Position numbers and translations under genes: made by a program. The notes beneath the pieces are model-generated. The model had not been told where the DNA came from. It searched no databases and was given only the letters and a program-made list of their open reading frames with translations. 64,000 nucleotides of DNA from an uncultured Pelagimonas sp. (GTDB lineage: Bacteria > Pseudomonadota > Alphaproteobacteria > Rhodobacterales > Rhodobacteraceae). Positions within the stretch are counted from its first letter, which is position 1. Every line of letters starts with the position of its first letter. The DNA is taken from the NCBI GenBank assembly GCA_947497905.1, contig CANMIH010000013.1, positions 62,001-126,000 on the forward strand. Reading direction: 5' to 3'. Of this stretch, positions 1 to 8,395 are shown one piece after another.

Positions 1-1089
1 GTTGGATTTGCCACGCGCCTGCCTTGGCTGTTGTTCACGCTGCCTGCGGGGGTGATCACCGACCGCGCCAATCGGCTGCGCCTGATTGTGAATGCCGATC
101 TGCTGCGCTTTGTGCTGACGGCTTTGGTCGTTGGGGTGATCCTGGTGATCCCCGAATTTCCGCCCGCGCAGCCGGGCCTGTGGATAGCCGCGCTGGCGGC
201 TTTGGCCTTTTGTCTTGGCAGCGCCGAGGTTCTCCGGGACAACGCGGCGCAAACGCTGTTGCCCTCGATTGTGCGCAAAGAGGATCTTGAGGTCGCCAAT
301 GGGCGGCTTTGGACCATCGAACATATCATGGGCCATTTTGTGGGCCCGCCTTTGGCTGGTGTGCTGATTGCGCTGGCACTGCCCTTACCCTTTGCGTTGG
401 ACGCGGTCAGTTTTCTGGTGGCGGCGCTACTGATCCTGCGCATTCCCGTGACCCCGCGGGCCGCCCGGCCTCTGCGCAAACCCCGAGAAGAGGTGGCCGA
501 GGCCTGGAGCTGGCTCAAGGCGCATCCGGTGATCCTGCGTTTGGCGGTGATGCTGGGTTTTATGAACCTCATCTCGATGATGAGCCTCACGCTGATTGTT
601 CTGATTTCGCAGGATATTCTTGGACTTGATGCGGCCCAGCACGGTCTGCTTCTGGCCGTGGCCGCCTTTGGCGGCGTCGCCGGGGGGCTTTGGGGGCCGA
701 AGGTCATCGGCTGGATGGGCAATCAGATCAGCCTCTTTGTGGCAATTGTGCTGATTGCGCTGGGCCTTGCCTTGATCGCGCTGACCAACCAGATCTGGGT
801 CGTTGCCATGGCGCTGTTTGTAGAAAGCTTTGCTGCGCTTTTGTGGAACATCGTCACGGTGTCCTATCGTCAGCGTGTGATCCCCGATGATCTCCTGGGG
901 CGGGTCAATTCGGTGTACCGTTTCTTTGGCTGGGGCGGTGCCCCGATAGGCGCGCTTCTGGCGGGGGTGTTGGTCAGCGTGAGCGAGCCGGCGCTGGGCC
1001 GCGAGATGGCGCTGCGTCTGCCCTATATGCTGGGGGCAGGTGGTATGGGGGTGATCCTGATCTATGCGCTCAGACGCTTGCGGCTCTGA
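1..1089 (+). CDS. MFS transporter, 5' end cut by window edge
   Basis: This is the C-terminal part (about 362 residues) of a major facilitator superfamily permease; the reading frame is open at base 1, so the start lies outside the window. Many hydrophobic helices alternate with short loops, and the run GVITDRANR near the start resembles the MFS motif A loop between helices 2 and 3. The overall look is of the drug or siderophore exporter branch (MFS_3-like), with a basic C-terminal tail (LRRLRL). The substrate cannot be read from sequence. truA follows after 23 bases on the same strand and may be co-transcribed. Confidence 0.8.
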   Translation, partial: VGFATRLPWLLFTLPAGVITDRANRLRLIVNADLLRFVLTALVVGVILVIPEFPPAQPGLWIAALAALAFCLGSAEVLRDNAAQTLLPSIVRKEDLEVANGRLWTIEHIMGHFVGPPLAGVLIALALPLPFALDAVSFLVAALLILRIPVTPRAARPLRKPREEVAEAWSWLKAHPVILRLAVMLGFMNLISMMSLTLIVLISQDILGLDAAQHGLLLAVAAFGGVAGGLWGPKVIGWMGNQISLFVAIVLIALGLALIALTNQIWVVAMALFVESFAALLWNIVTVSYRQRVIPDDLLGRVNSVYRFFGWGGAPIGALLAGVLVSVSEPALGREMALRLPYMLGAGGMGVILIYALRRLRL

Positions 1090-1112
1090 GCATCACAGGC
1101 TAAGCCCCGCCC

Positions 1113-1880
1113 ATGCCCAGATACGCACTATTGGTAGAATATGATGGCCGTCCCTTTGCGGGGTGGCAGCGACAGAAAGATCAACCCTCGGTTCAGGGGG
1201 CGATTGAGGCTGCGCTGGCCAAGCTTGAAAAACGCGACCACACCATCGCCGCAGCGGGTCGAACCGATGCCGGTGTGCATGGGCGCGGGCAGGTGGCCCA
1301 TTGCGACATGGAAAAGGACTGGGATCCGTTCCGCTTGTCCGAGGCGCTGAACTATCATCTCAAACCCAATCCGGTTGCCATTCTGCGCGCCGAACGGGTG
1401 GCGGATGACTGGCATGCACGGTTCTCGGCCATGGAGCGGCGTTATCTGTTCCGTCTGTTGACCCGCCGCGCGCCTGCGACGCTGGAAGAGGGGCATGTCT
1501 GGCAGGTCAAACACGAGCTGGATGTCGAGGCCATGCGGGCCGGGGCACGTCATCTCATTGGCCACCATGATTTCACCACCTTCCGCAGTGTGATCTGTCA
1601 GGCGCAATCGCCGGTCAAAACCATGGATGAGATATCGATTGAGGCGGTGCGGGGACCGGCGGGGATCGAAATTCAGTTCCGTTTGCGCGCCCGCAGTTTT
1701 CTGCACAATCAGGTGCGCTCGATTGTGGGTACTCTGGAACGGGTCGGTGCCGGGTCGTGGGACCCTGAGGATGTGCGCGACGCGCTTGAGGCCAAGGAAC
1801 GTGGTGCCTGTGGGCCGGTGTGTCCCCCCTTTGGGCTGTACCTAGACGGCGTTGGCTATCCTGTCGATCCATTTGTGTGA
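1113..1880 (+). CDS. truA: tRNA pseudouridine(38-40) synthase TruA
   Basis: The product is 255 residues, the usual TruA length. It isomerises uridines 38-40 in the anticodon arm of tRNAs. The N terminus contains LVEYDG and FAGWQRQ, and the catalytic segment GRTDAGVHG places the conserved aspartate at residue 52. The C-terminal segment [11 protein letters not shown] matches the second conserved TruA region. The gene starts 23 bases after the transporter. Family identity is secure. Confidence 0.97.
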   Translation: MPRYALLVEYDGRPFAGWQRQKDQPSVQGAIEAALAKLEKRDHTIAAAGRTDAGVHGRGQVAHCDMEKDWDPFRLSEALNYHLKPNPVAILRAERVADDWHARFSAMERRYLFRLLTRRAPATLEEGHVWQVKHELDVEAMRAGARHLIGHHDFTTFRSVICQAQSPVKTMDEISIEAVRGPAGIEIQFRLRARSFLHNQVRSIVGTLERVGAGSWDPEDVRDALEAKERGACGPVCPPFGLYLDGVGYPVDPFV

Positions 1881-2338
1881 CAGGCGCATATGGCTGTGCC
1901 CCGCGCGGTGAATCCGACGGGAGTGATGCGCGAGTGCAGGGGATGAAAACGGCGGCCGCCTGATGCGGATCCTGTACAGGCTGTGCCAAAGCCTGTCTTT
2001 TGGGGGGCTGACCCCCAAAACGCCACTAGAATCGCGATTCCCGAACGGGCGGGGCAGATCCTGTTTTCATCGGTACCGCGTCCGATCTTGCGGTGGCTTT
2101 GCCAATAGAAAGTTGCGCAAACGGCCGCAGGTGGCGCAACCCTCTTGCTTTTCCGGGCGCGCCCGATTAATGACGCGGCCATGACGAACAAAGCGACCCT
2201 CCGACGAGCCTGAGCTCTTCTTGTCCCCGTGCCAAATTGGCGCGGCCTGTGTCTTTGCGTCACCTATCTCACATTCAAAAACTTGACAGCCCCCAATGTG
2301 CTTGGCACCAATCGGGCTTCACTCATGAGGAAAGCGTT
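1881..2338. other. 458-base gap between truA and argD
   Basis: I see no convincing gene here. It holds a GC-rich hairpin (arms 1998-2006 and 2012-2020, TTTTGGGGG pairing with CCCCCAAAA) of a type that recurs in this window. A TTGACA hexamer at 2283-2288 could be a -35 box for argD, but no good -10 lies at the right distance. GAGGAAAG at 2327-2334 is a good ribosome binding site for argD. Confidence 0.6.
1998..2020. repeat. GC-rich intergenic hairpin
   Basis: Nine-base arms TTTTGGGGG and CCCCCAAAA enclose a five-base loop. The T-rich and A-rich ends make it look terminator-like on both strands. Related GGGGG/CCCCC hairpins lie at 3549-3597, 32058-32080 and 63725-63750. Confidence 0.6.
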
Positions 2339-3526
2339 ATGATCCCCTCCGTTCTGCCCACTTACGCACGCGCGCCGTTGAATTTCGTCAAAGGCGAAGG
2401 CAGCTGGTTGATCGAGGCCGATGGCCGACGTTTTCTCGATCTGGGGTCGGGCATTGCCGTGAATGTTCTGGGGCATGCCCATCCCGATCTGGTTGAGGCG
2501 CTGACCTCGCAGGCCAACAACCTGTGGCATGTTTCCAACCTCTACGAGATCCCACAACAGCAGGCGCTGGCCGACAAACTGGTCGACAAAAGCTTTGCTG
2601 ACACCGTGTTTTTCACCAACTCCGGCACCGAGGCCTGCGAGCTGGCGGTCAAAATGGCGCGGAAATACTGGTATGACAAAGGCCAGAAAAACCGGGTCGA
2701 GATCATCACCTATGAGGGCAGCTTCCATGGCCGGTCATCTGCGGGGATCGCGGCGGCGGGGTCTGAGAAAATGACCAAAGGCTTTGGTCCGCTCCTGCCC
2801 GGTTTTGTGCACCTGCCCTGGGGCGACATCGAGGCCACCAATGCGGCCATCACCGAAAACACCGCCGCGGTTCTGGTCGAACCCGTGCAGGGGGAGGGCG
2901 GCATTCGCCCCATGCCCGATGCCGATATGAAGGCGCTGCGCGAGATCTGTGATGAGGCGGGCATTCTGCTGATCCTGGATGAGGTGCAATGTGGCGTCGG
3001 TCGGACAGGTCGTCTGTTTGCCCATGAATGGGCGGGCATCACACCAGATATCATGATGGTCGCCAAAGGCATCGGCGGGGGCTTTCCCCTGGGCGCGGTT
3101 CTGGCCACCGAAGAGGCGGCAAGCGGCATGACCGCAGGCACCCATGGCTCGACCTATGGCGGCAACCCCTTGGGCTGTGCCGTGGGCAATGCGGTGATGA
3201 CCCATGTGGCGGACGATGAGTTTCTGGCAGGTGTGAATGCACGGGCTGGTTTGTTGCGGCAGAAACTCGAGAGCCTTGTCGCTTCGCACCCCGATGTCTT
3301 CGAAGAAGTGCGCGGCACCGGCCTCATGCTGGGTCTGCGCTGCAAAGCCTCGGTGCCCTGTGGCGATGTGGTGAAGGCAGGATATGACGCGCAGGTCATC
3401 ACCGTGCCCGCTGCAGACAATGTCGTGCGCCTGTTGCCTGCATTGAATCTGACCGAAGAGGACATTGCCGAGGCGTTGACCCGTCTCGAGACCGCTGCGG
3501 TTTCGTTGCAAAAACAACCGGCCTAA
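2339..3526 (+). CDS. argD: Acetylornithine/succinyldiaminopimelate aminotransferase
   Basis: A 395-residue class-III PLP aminotransferase that converts N-acetylglutamate semialdehyde to N-acetylornithine, and probably also serves lysine synthesis. Visible signatures are [17 protein letters not shown], the acidic block [14 protein letters not shown], and the PLP lysine at about residue 243 in [13 protein letters not shown]. An upstream in-frame extension exists, but the ATG at 2339 has a strong GAGGAAAG ribosome site and starts the conserved [11 protein letters not shown] sequence. argF follows after 86 bases, giving an arginine pair. Confidence 0.96.
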   Translation: MIPSVLPTYARAPLNFVKGEGSWLIEADGRRFLDLGSGIAVNVLGHAHPDLVEALTSQANNLWHVSNLYEIPQQQALADKLVDKSFADTVFFTNSGTEACELAVKMARKYWYDKGQKNRVEIITYEGSFHGRSSAGIAAAGSEKMTKGFGPLLPGFVHLPWGDIEATNAAITENTAAVLVEPVQGEGGIRPMPDADMKALREICDEAGILLILDEVQCGVGRTGRLFAHEWAGITPDIMMVAKGIGGGFPLGAVLATEEAASGMTAGTHGSTYGGNPLGCAVGNAVMTHVADDEFLAGVNARAGLLRQKLESLVASHPDVFEEVRGTGLMLGLRCKASVPCGDVVKAGYDAQVITVPAADNVVRLLPALNLTEEDIAEALTRLETAAVSLQKQPA

Positions 3527-3548
3527 GTTGCATCTGGCCATCATTTTC

Positions 3549-3597
3549 CGGGGGTGAGCCATAGGCTCTGGGGGCCTCGCCCCCAAGACCCCCTTTC
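3549..3597. repeat. GC-rich palindromic intergenic element between argD and argF
   Basis: Runs of GGGGG and CCCCC alternate (CCGGGGGTGAGCC, CTGGGGGCCTCGCCCCCAAG), allowing a stable hairpin. It lies within the probable argD-argF transcript just before the argF start. It is similar to other short GC-rich hairpins in this window and looks like a dispersed repeat rather than a dedicated regulator. Confidence 0.5.
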
Positions 3598-3612
3598 AGA
3601 AAAGACACCGAT

Positions 3613-4539
3613 ATGAACCATTTTCTCGACATCCACAAAACCGACAAGGCCGAGTTGCGGCAGATTATTGACAGCGCGGCTGCGATGAAATCCAAGCGCA
3701 ATGGCCGCCCCAAGGCCGCGCCGGATGATGAGCTGCCGCTCAAAGACCGCATGGTTGCGCTGATTTTCGAAAAACCCTCGACCCGGACACGCGTGTCTTT
3801 TGACGTTGGTGTGCGCCAGATGGGCGGTCAGACCATGGTGCTGTCGGGCAGTGACATGCAGCTGGGCCATGGCGAAACCATCGCCGACACAGCGCGGGTG
3901 TTGTCGCGGTATGTCGATATGATCATGATCCGCACCTTTGACGAAGCGGTTCTGGAAGAGATGGCGGAATATGCCAGCGTGCCGGTGATCAACGGTCTGA
4001 CCGATCGCACCCACCCCTGCCAGATCATGGCGGATGTGCTGACCTATGAAGAACACCGGGGCCCGATTGCGGGCAAAAAGGTGGTCTGGGCCGGGGACGG
4101 CAACAATGTCTGCGCCTCGTTCCTGCATGCGGCGGGTCAGTTTGGCTTTGATCTGACCTTCACAGGTCCGGTGCAACTTGACCCCGAGATGGAATTTGTG
4201 GGCTTTGCCCGCAATCAAGGGGTGAATGTCACCATCGAACGCGATGCCTTTAAGGCGGTTGAGGGCGCGGATTTGATTGTCGCGGACACCTGGGTGTCGA
4301 TGCATGATGCGCAATCCGCCAAAGAGCGGCGGCACAATATGCTGCGCCCCTATCAGGTGAACCAGAAACTGATGGAGGCGGCCAAGCCGGATGCGCTGTT
4401 TATGCACTGCCTGCCCGCGCACCGCGAAGAAGAGGTCACGTCCGAAGTGATGGATGGGCCAAACTCTGTGATCTGGGACGAGGCAGAGAACCGTCTGCAC
4501 GCCCAGAAGGCCGTGATGCGCTGGTGTCTCGGCACCTGA
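3613..4539 (+). CDS. argF: Ornithine carbamoyltransferase
   Basis: A 308-residue cytosolic enzyme joining ornithine and carbamoyl phosphate to citrulline. The carbamoyl-phosphate loop STRTR is at residues 56-60, HPCQ begins at about residue 134, and the ornithine-binding HCLPAHR motif lies near the C terminus. Length and motif order are normal. It follows argD on the same strand and is closed by a clear intrinsic terminator at 4554. Confidence 0.97.
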   Translation: MNHFLDIHKTDKAELRQIIDSAAAMKSKRNGRPKAAPDDELPLKDRMVALIFEKPSTRTRVSFDVGVRQMGGQTMVLSGSDMQLGHGETIADTARVLSRYVDMIMIRTFDEAVLEEMAEYASVPVINGLTDRTHPCQIMADVLTYEEHRGPIAGKKVVWAGDGNNVCASFLHAAGQFGFDLTFTGPVQLDPEMEFVGFARNQGVNVTIERDAFKAVEGADLIVADTWVSMHDAQSAKERRHNMLRPYQVNQKLMEAAKPDALFMHCLPAHREEEVTSEVMDGPNSVIWDEAENRLHAQKAVMRWCLGT

Positions 4540-4553
4540 TCCGGGGCAAAAAG

Positions 4554-4581
4554 AAAGAGGGGCACATGGCCCCTCTTTTTT
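4554..4581 (+). terminator. Rho-independent terminator of argF
   Basis: AAAGAGGGGC (4554-4563) pairs with GCCCCTCTTT (4569-4578) around a five-base loop and runs into a T tract. It lies 15 bases after the argF stop. It could also serve the convergent small membrane gene. Confidence 0.9.
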
Positions 4582-4615
4582 GTATCTGTGACCTCAATCA
4601 GGTCGGGATATGGTC

Positions 4616-4813
4616 TTAAAATACAACCCGCGCAAACCAAGCCACTGTGGTGAGCCAAAACAGCGGCACAAAAGTCAAAATGACCCCCCAAATCACGGGC
4701 TCTGTCGGGTTGCGGCGCGCAGCGCGCCGTTCAAACCGTGCACCGTGTTGATACGGGGCCATGGCAAACCGGCCATTTTGCTCGGGGGACGAAGCGGGCA
4801 GCGATGTCGTCAT
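4616..4813 (-). CDS. Small single-pass membrane protein, unknown function
   Basis: A 65-residue protein with a hydrophilic, basic N-terminal half (HGARFERRAARRN) and one hydrophobic helix (IWGVILTFVPLFWLTTVAW). A GAAAGG-type ribosome site lies just before the ATG. The basic-to-hydrophobic order fits an inner-membrane protein with its N terminus in the cytoplasm. I recognise no family. It is short, but the start context and the well-formed helix make it believable. Confidence 0.6.
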   Translation of the reverse strand: MTTSLPASSPEQNGRFAMAPYQHGARFERRAARRNPTEPVIWGVILTFVPLFWLTTVAWFARVVF

Positions 4814-4897
4814 AAAACGCCTTTCTAGCAGGGGAATTGCCCCTACTTTTTGACAGACGAATCTTAAAAACTGCCGAAAATTGCGGTGATCTATCCT

Positions 4898-5779
4898 CTA
4901 GGACGCATTTCGCCCCAACCAGATTTCCAGATGTCCGGCGGTGTCGGATTCCCACTTGGTTCCAACCAGACTATAGGACGTCATTGGGGTGCTGAGCCCC
5001 AAAATTTGGGTCAGAGCTTTGGCCAGTTGCGCCGCGTTTTCGGCGTCGTCGACATGGGAATAGCGTATGTCCAAAACGCCCGAGGCGGACTTCACAGCGT
5101 CCAGACCGTCACCCAAACCCTGCACGTTCCAACCTAATGCTATCAGATCCTCACCCACTGAGATGGCTTTGTCCGCATCCCATGGGCTGAAGTGATTGAT
5201 CGATACCCAGGCACCGGGGAACAACGGGCCGAGGGAAGCGTCGCTGTTTTGGCCGTCGGCGGTTGCGAGCACCGGATCGGCTGGGGCGGGTCCGACGCTC
5301 GGGGGCGCCAAGACCGCGTCGATCCCGGCATCGCCAACCACAAACGACAGCGACGTTGCGCTGTCAGAGGTCAATGGGGTCAGCGGCGTTGCCCCCAACT
5401 GGGTGGTTCGCTGCTCTTCCAGCGGGCAGGTCGTTGCTGCGGGATTGAGAAAACAAAACCCGCTCATGTGCGGAAACACGGCGCTGGGGAACAGGAACTT
5501 CAAGAATGCGCAGCTGACGTAGACAACAACCAGAGCAAAGACAAACCAGGACGCCGCTTTGAAAATCGCAGAAGGCACATTGGCAAGCAATGTCACAGCC
5601 AGATAGCCGGACACCAGGATCACCACGATTGTAAATGTGTCCTCCCCAAATTTGCCCCAGGATTGAACCACAGCCACAGCCGCAACCGCACCGAGGGCGA
5701 CATTGATGATCCGCGAAGCGTTTTTATCAATTCCCGAAAGGTTTTGCAGAACCGCGACGGGGTTCATGGAAATACTCAT
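4898..5779 (-). CDS. Membrane protein with C-terminal LytR_C/SPOR-like domain, unknown function
   Basis: About 293 residues from the ATG at 5779; a TTG 11 codons upstream is possible but has a poorer context. The N-terminal third carries three hydrophobic segments (around INVALGAVAAVAVVQ, IVVILVSGYLAVTLL and FVFALVVVYVSCAFL). A low-complexity Pro/Ala/Thr linker follows. The C-terminal 90 residues (DIRYSHVDDAENAAQLAKAL onward) resemble the alpha/beta fold of LytR_C or SPOR-type domains, suggesting an extracytoplasmic domain. No function can be assigned. It is convergent with nothing nearby and probably has its own promoter. Confidence 0.65.
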   Translation of the reverse strand: MSISMNPVAVLQNLSGIDKNASRIINVALGAVAAVAVVQSWGKFGEDTFTIVVILVSGYLAVTLLANVPSAIFKAASWFVFALVVVYVSCAFLKFLFPSAVFPHMSGFCFLNPAATTCPLEEQRTTQLGATPLTPLTSDSATSLSFVVGDAGIDAVLAPPSVGPAPADPVLATADGQNSDASLGPLFPGAWVSINHFSPWDADKAISVGEDLIALGWNVQGLGDGLDAVKSASGVLDIRYSHVDDAENAAQLAKALTQILGLSTPMTSYSLVGTKWESDTAGHLEIWLGRNAS

Positions 5780-5881
5780 AAGAAAACCTGCAATAATGAT
5801 TCCTGTTCGCAAGTATGAGGTGCGATTGGGGATCGGGCAAATTTTTTACAAGACTGGCGTCACGGAGCCTCGGTGGTCACA

Positions 5882-8326
5882 TCACTTGCGGGGTTTGGCG
5901 CGCAGGGTTGGGTCGGCCTGGGTGGGGTCTTCCGGCCAGGGGTGACGCGGGTATTTGGCGCGCATGTCTTTGCGCACATCTGCGTAAGACCCCGACCAGA
6001 ACCCCGGCAGGTCCATGGTGGTCTGAACCGGACGTTGTGCGGGGGATAGGAGCGTCACACGCAGCGGGGTTTTTCCAACCATCGGGTGGGTGGTCTGGCC
6101 AAACAATTCTTGCAGGCGCAGCGAAATTTCCGGGTGTTCACCCGAGTAATCGATCGGGGTCTGACGCCCCAGGGGCGTGGTGAAATGGGCCGGGATTGCG
6201 CTGTCGAGCTGCTGCATCTGCCCCCAGTCCAACCGCGCGCGCAGTGCGGGCAGCAGGTCAAATTTTTTCCACCCCTCTGCGGTTTTCACCCCTGAGAGAT
6301 AGGGCAAAAGCCAGTCGTCAATCGAGGTCATCAACGCGTCGGGGGACATGTCGGGCAGGTCCATGCCCGCCTCGCGCCCCAATGCCACGCGGGCGCAAAA
6401 CCGGCGGGAGGCCTCTGACAGCGTGATGCCCAGATCGCGCACGCCGTCCAACATGGCTTCGGCCACCGCGTCATCGGGGGCGTCTTTCCAGATCCGGTCG
6501 TCCAGCGGGATGGCGCCGAATTTTTCCTGTCTGCGGGCGACAACGCGGCGGTCCCGTTTCGACCAGGCACAGCTGTCGTGCCAGCTGATTTGCTCCTCAA
6601 ACAGGCCGCGCAGCTCGCCAGCCGAAATGGCAATCGCCTGCCGGATCTTGGCCTCACGTGGGTTACCATCCGTATCTGTCACTACAATCAGGCGTTGATT
6701 AGCCAAAGGGTCGGCATCATCCAGAATAGCGCCTTTGCCCCCGGAGAGCTGAAACCGGGGAGTATCGCCTTTGCGGCGCAGCCCAATGCGATCGGGATAG
6801 GCCAGTGCAGCCATTTCTGCGGCGGAGTACCCCGCAGGTTGTTCTGATTTCACCACCGATCTTAGGCGCTTGGCCTCGGATTTGATCCGTTCCAACGCGG
6901 CGCGATTGACACCAAAAGGGCGCTCAGACGTGAACCGGCGCAGGTCGGTGAGCGCCTCAAGACGGTAGGTGAGGTCTGTGGATGAATTTGTGAGCGGGTC
7001 CCGATCCGACAAGAGCGCGGCAAGTTTTGCCGCCTCTGAGCCGGAAAGAGATAACATATGTGCAAGGCGGGGGTGCAGGGGCAGGCGGGCCAGTTTCTGA
7101 CCGTGATCGGTGATCCGTCCGCTGGCATCCAATGCGCCCAACATCTGCAACAGCGCCGTGGCCTCGGAGAAAGTACCGTCAGGTGGCGGGGTTAGAAATG
7201 GCAGGTCGCCGGGACCCGCGCCCCAGAGCGCCAGTTCAAGCGCCAGCCCAGACAGGTCTGCGGCCTCAATCTCGGCAGGGGGATAGGCTTGTAATGCGCC
7301 TTCCTCGCCTTTTGTCCACAGGCGGTAGGCCACACCGGGGGCCACACGCCCTGCGCGCCCGGCTCGCTGGGTGGCTTCGGCTTTGGTGACCTTTTCGGTG
7401 ACGAGACGCGACATGCCCGAACCGGGATCAAAGCGCGCGCGACGGGCTTTGCCACCGTCGACGACAACCCGGATGTCTTCAATGGTCAGCGAGGTTTCGG
7501 CAATGCTTGTCGCAAGCACCAATTTCCGTCCGTCTGTTTCGGGGCGGATGGCTGCGCGTTGCGCCGAAAGCTCCATCGCGCCAAACAGAGGCCGCAGATT
7601 GATGCCTTTGGGCAGGCGGGATTTCAGCAATCCCTCCACACGCCGGATTTCGCCTTCGCCGGGCAGAAAGGCCAGAATGCCGCCTTCGGTTTCCTGAGCT
7701 GCCCGCAAGATCAGATCGGCCATGGCCTCGTCAAAGCGGGCCCGTTTCGGCAAGGGCGCGGGCAGCCATTTGGTGTCGACGGGGAAGGATCGGCCCTCAG
7801 AGGTGACAATGGGGGCCTCCATCAAGGCGGCCACAGGACCAGCATCAAGGGTGGCAGACATGGCCAGCAGGATCAGATCTTCGCGCAGGGCTCCGGCAAT
7901 TTCCAAACAGAGCGCCAGACCCAGATCGGCGCTCAGCGACCGTTCGTGAAATTCATCAAACAGCACCGCGCCCACACCGGACAATTCGGGATCGGACTGG
8001 ATCATGCGAGTCAGAATGCCCTCGGTGACCACTTCGATCCGGGTGTGTTTCGAGACCTTGCTTTCGCCGCGAATGCGGTAACCGACGGTCTCGCCCGTGG
8101 TTTCCCCAAGGCTTTCAGCCAGACGCTGGGCGGCGGCGCGCGCAGCCAACCGGCGAGGTTCCAGCATGATGATCTTGCCCGTGGTCAATCCAGCCTCAAG
8201 CAGGGCCAGAGGCACCTTGGTGGTTTTACCGGCACCGGGTGGGGCCTGAAGCACAGCGCGCCCCGCAGAGCGCAGGGCGTCGAGAAGCGCGGGCAGGGCG
8301 CTGTCTATGGGCAATGTTTGGGTCAC
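5882..8326 (-). CDS. hrpB: ATP-dependent RNA helicase HrpB
   Basis: An 814-residue DEAH-box helicase. Motif I GAGKT is at residues 31-35, motif II reads DEFHERS, motif III SATLD, and motif VI QRAGRAGR. The HA2/OB-like region and the long C-terminal extension found in HrpB follow, so the length fits HrpB rather than HrpA. The GTG at 8326 is chosen because AAGGGG sits just upstream and the HrpB-like sequence begins there (TQTLPIDSALPALLDAL); a longer in-frame start at 8386 would add 20 unconserved residues. The RNA substrate is unknown for the family. Confidence 0.93.
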   Translation of the reverse strand: MTQTLPIDSALPALLDALRSAGRAVLQAPPGAGKTTKVPLALLEAGLTTGKIIMLEPRRLAARAAAQRLAESLGETTGETVGYRIRGESKVSKHTRIEVVTEGILTRMIQSDPELSGVGAVLFDEFHERSLSADLGLALCLEIAGALREDLILLAMSATLDAGPVAALMEAPIVTSEGRSFPVDTKWLPAPLPKRARFDEAMADLILRAAQETEGGILAFLPGEGEIRRVEGLLKSRLPKGINLRPLFGAMELSAQRAAIRPETDGRKLVLATSIAETSLTIEDIRVVVDGGKARRARFDPGSGMSRLVTEKVTKAEATQRAGRAGRVAPGVAYRLWTKGEEGALQAYPPAEIEAADLSGLALELALWGAGPGDLPFLTPPPDGTFSEATALLQMLGALDASGRITDHGQKLARLPLHPRLAHMLSLSGSEAAKLAALLSDRDPLTNSSTDLTYRLEALTDLRRFTSERPFGVNRAALERIKSEAKRLRSVVKSEQPAGYSAAEMAALAYPDRIGLRRKGDTPRFQLSGGKGAILDDADPLANQRLIVVTDTDGNPREAKIRQAIAISAGELRGLFEEQISWHDSCAWSKRDRRVVARRQEKFGAIPLDDRIWKDAPDDAVAEAMLDGVRDLGITLSEASRRFCARVALGREAGMDLPDMSPDALMTSIDDWLLPYLSGVKTAEGWKKFDLLPALRARLDWGQMQQLDSAIPAHFTTPLGRQTPIDYSGEHPEISLRLQELFGQTTHPMVGKTPLRVTLLSPAQRPVQTTMDLPGFWSGSYADVRKDMRAKYPRHPWPEDPTQADPTLRAKPRK

Positions 8327-8395
8327 GCGCCCCTTATCCACAGGAGCGAAGAGGGCGCAAGGGGCGCGTGAGACGAGAGAGCGCAAGTGTGGAGT

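Noticed and set aside
1856-2263. A minus-strand frame in the truA-argD gap
   Set aside because: The translation is rich in Arg, Cys and Gly without any domain or good start, typical of non-coding GC-rich DNA.
2283-2312. A full sigma-70 promoter for argD
   Set aside because: TTGACA is present but no acceptable -10 is found at 16-18 bases.
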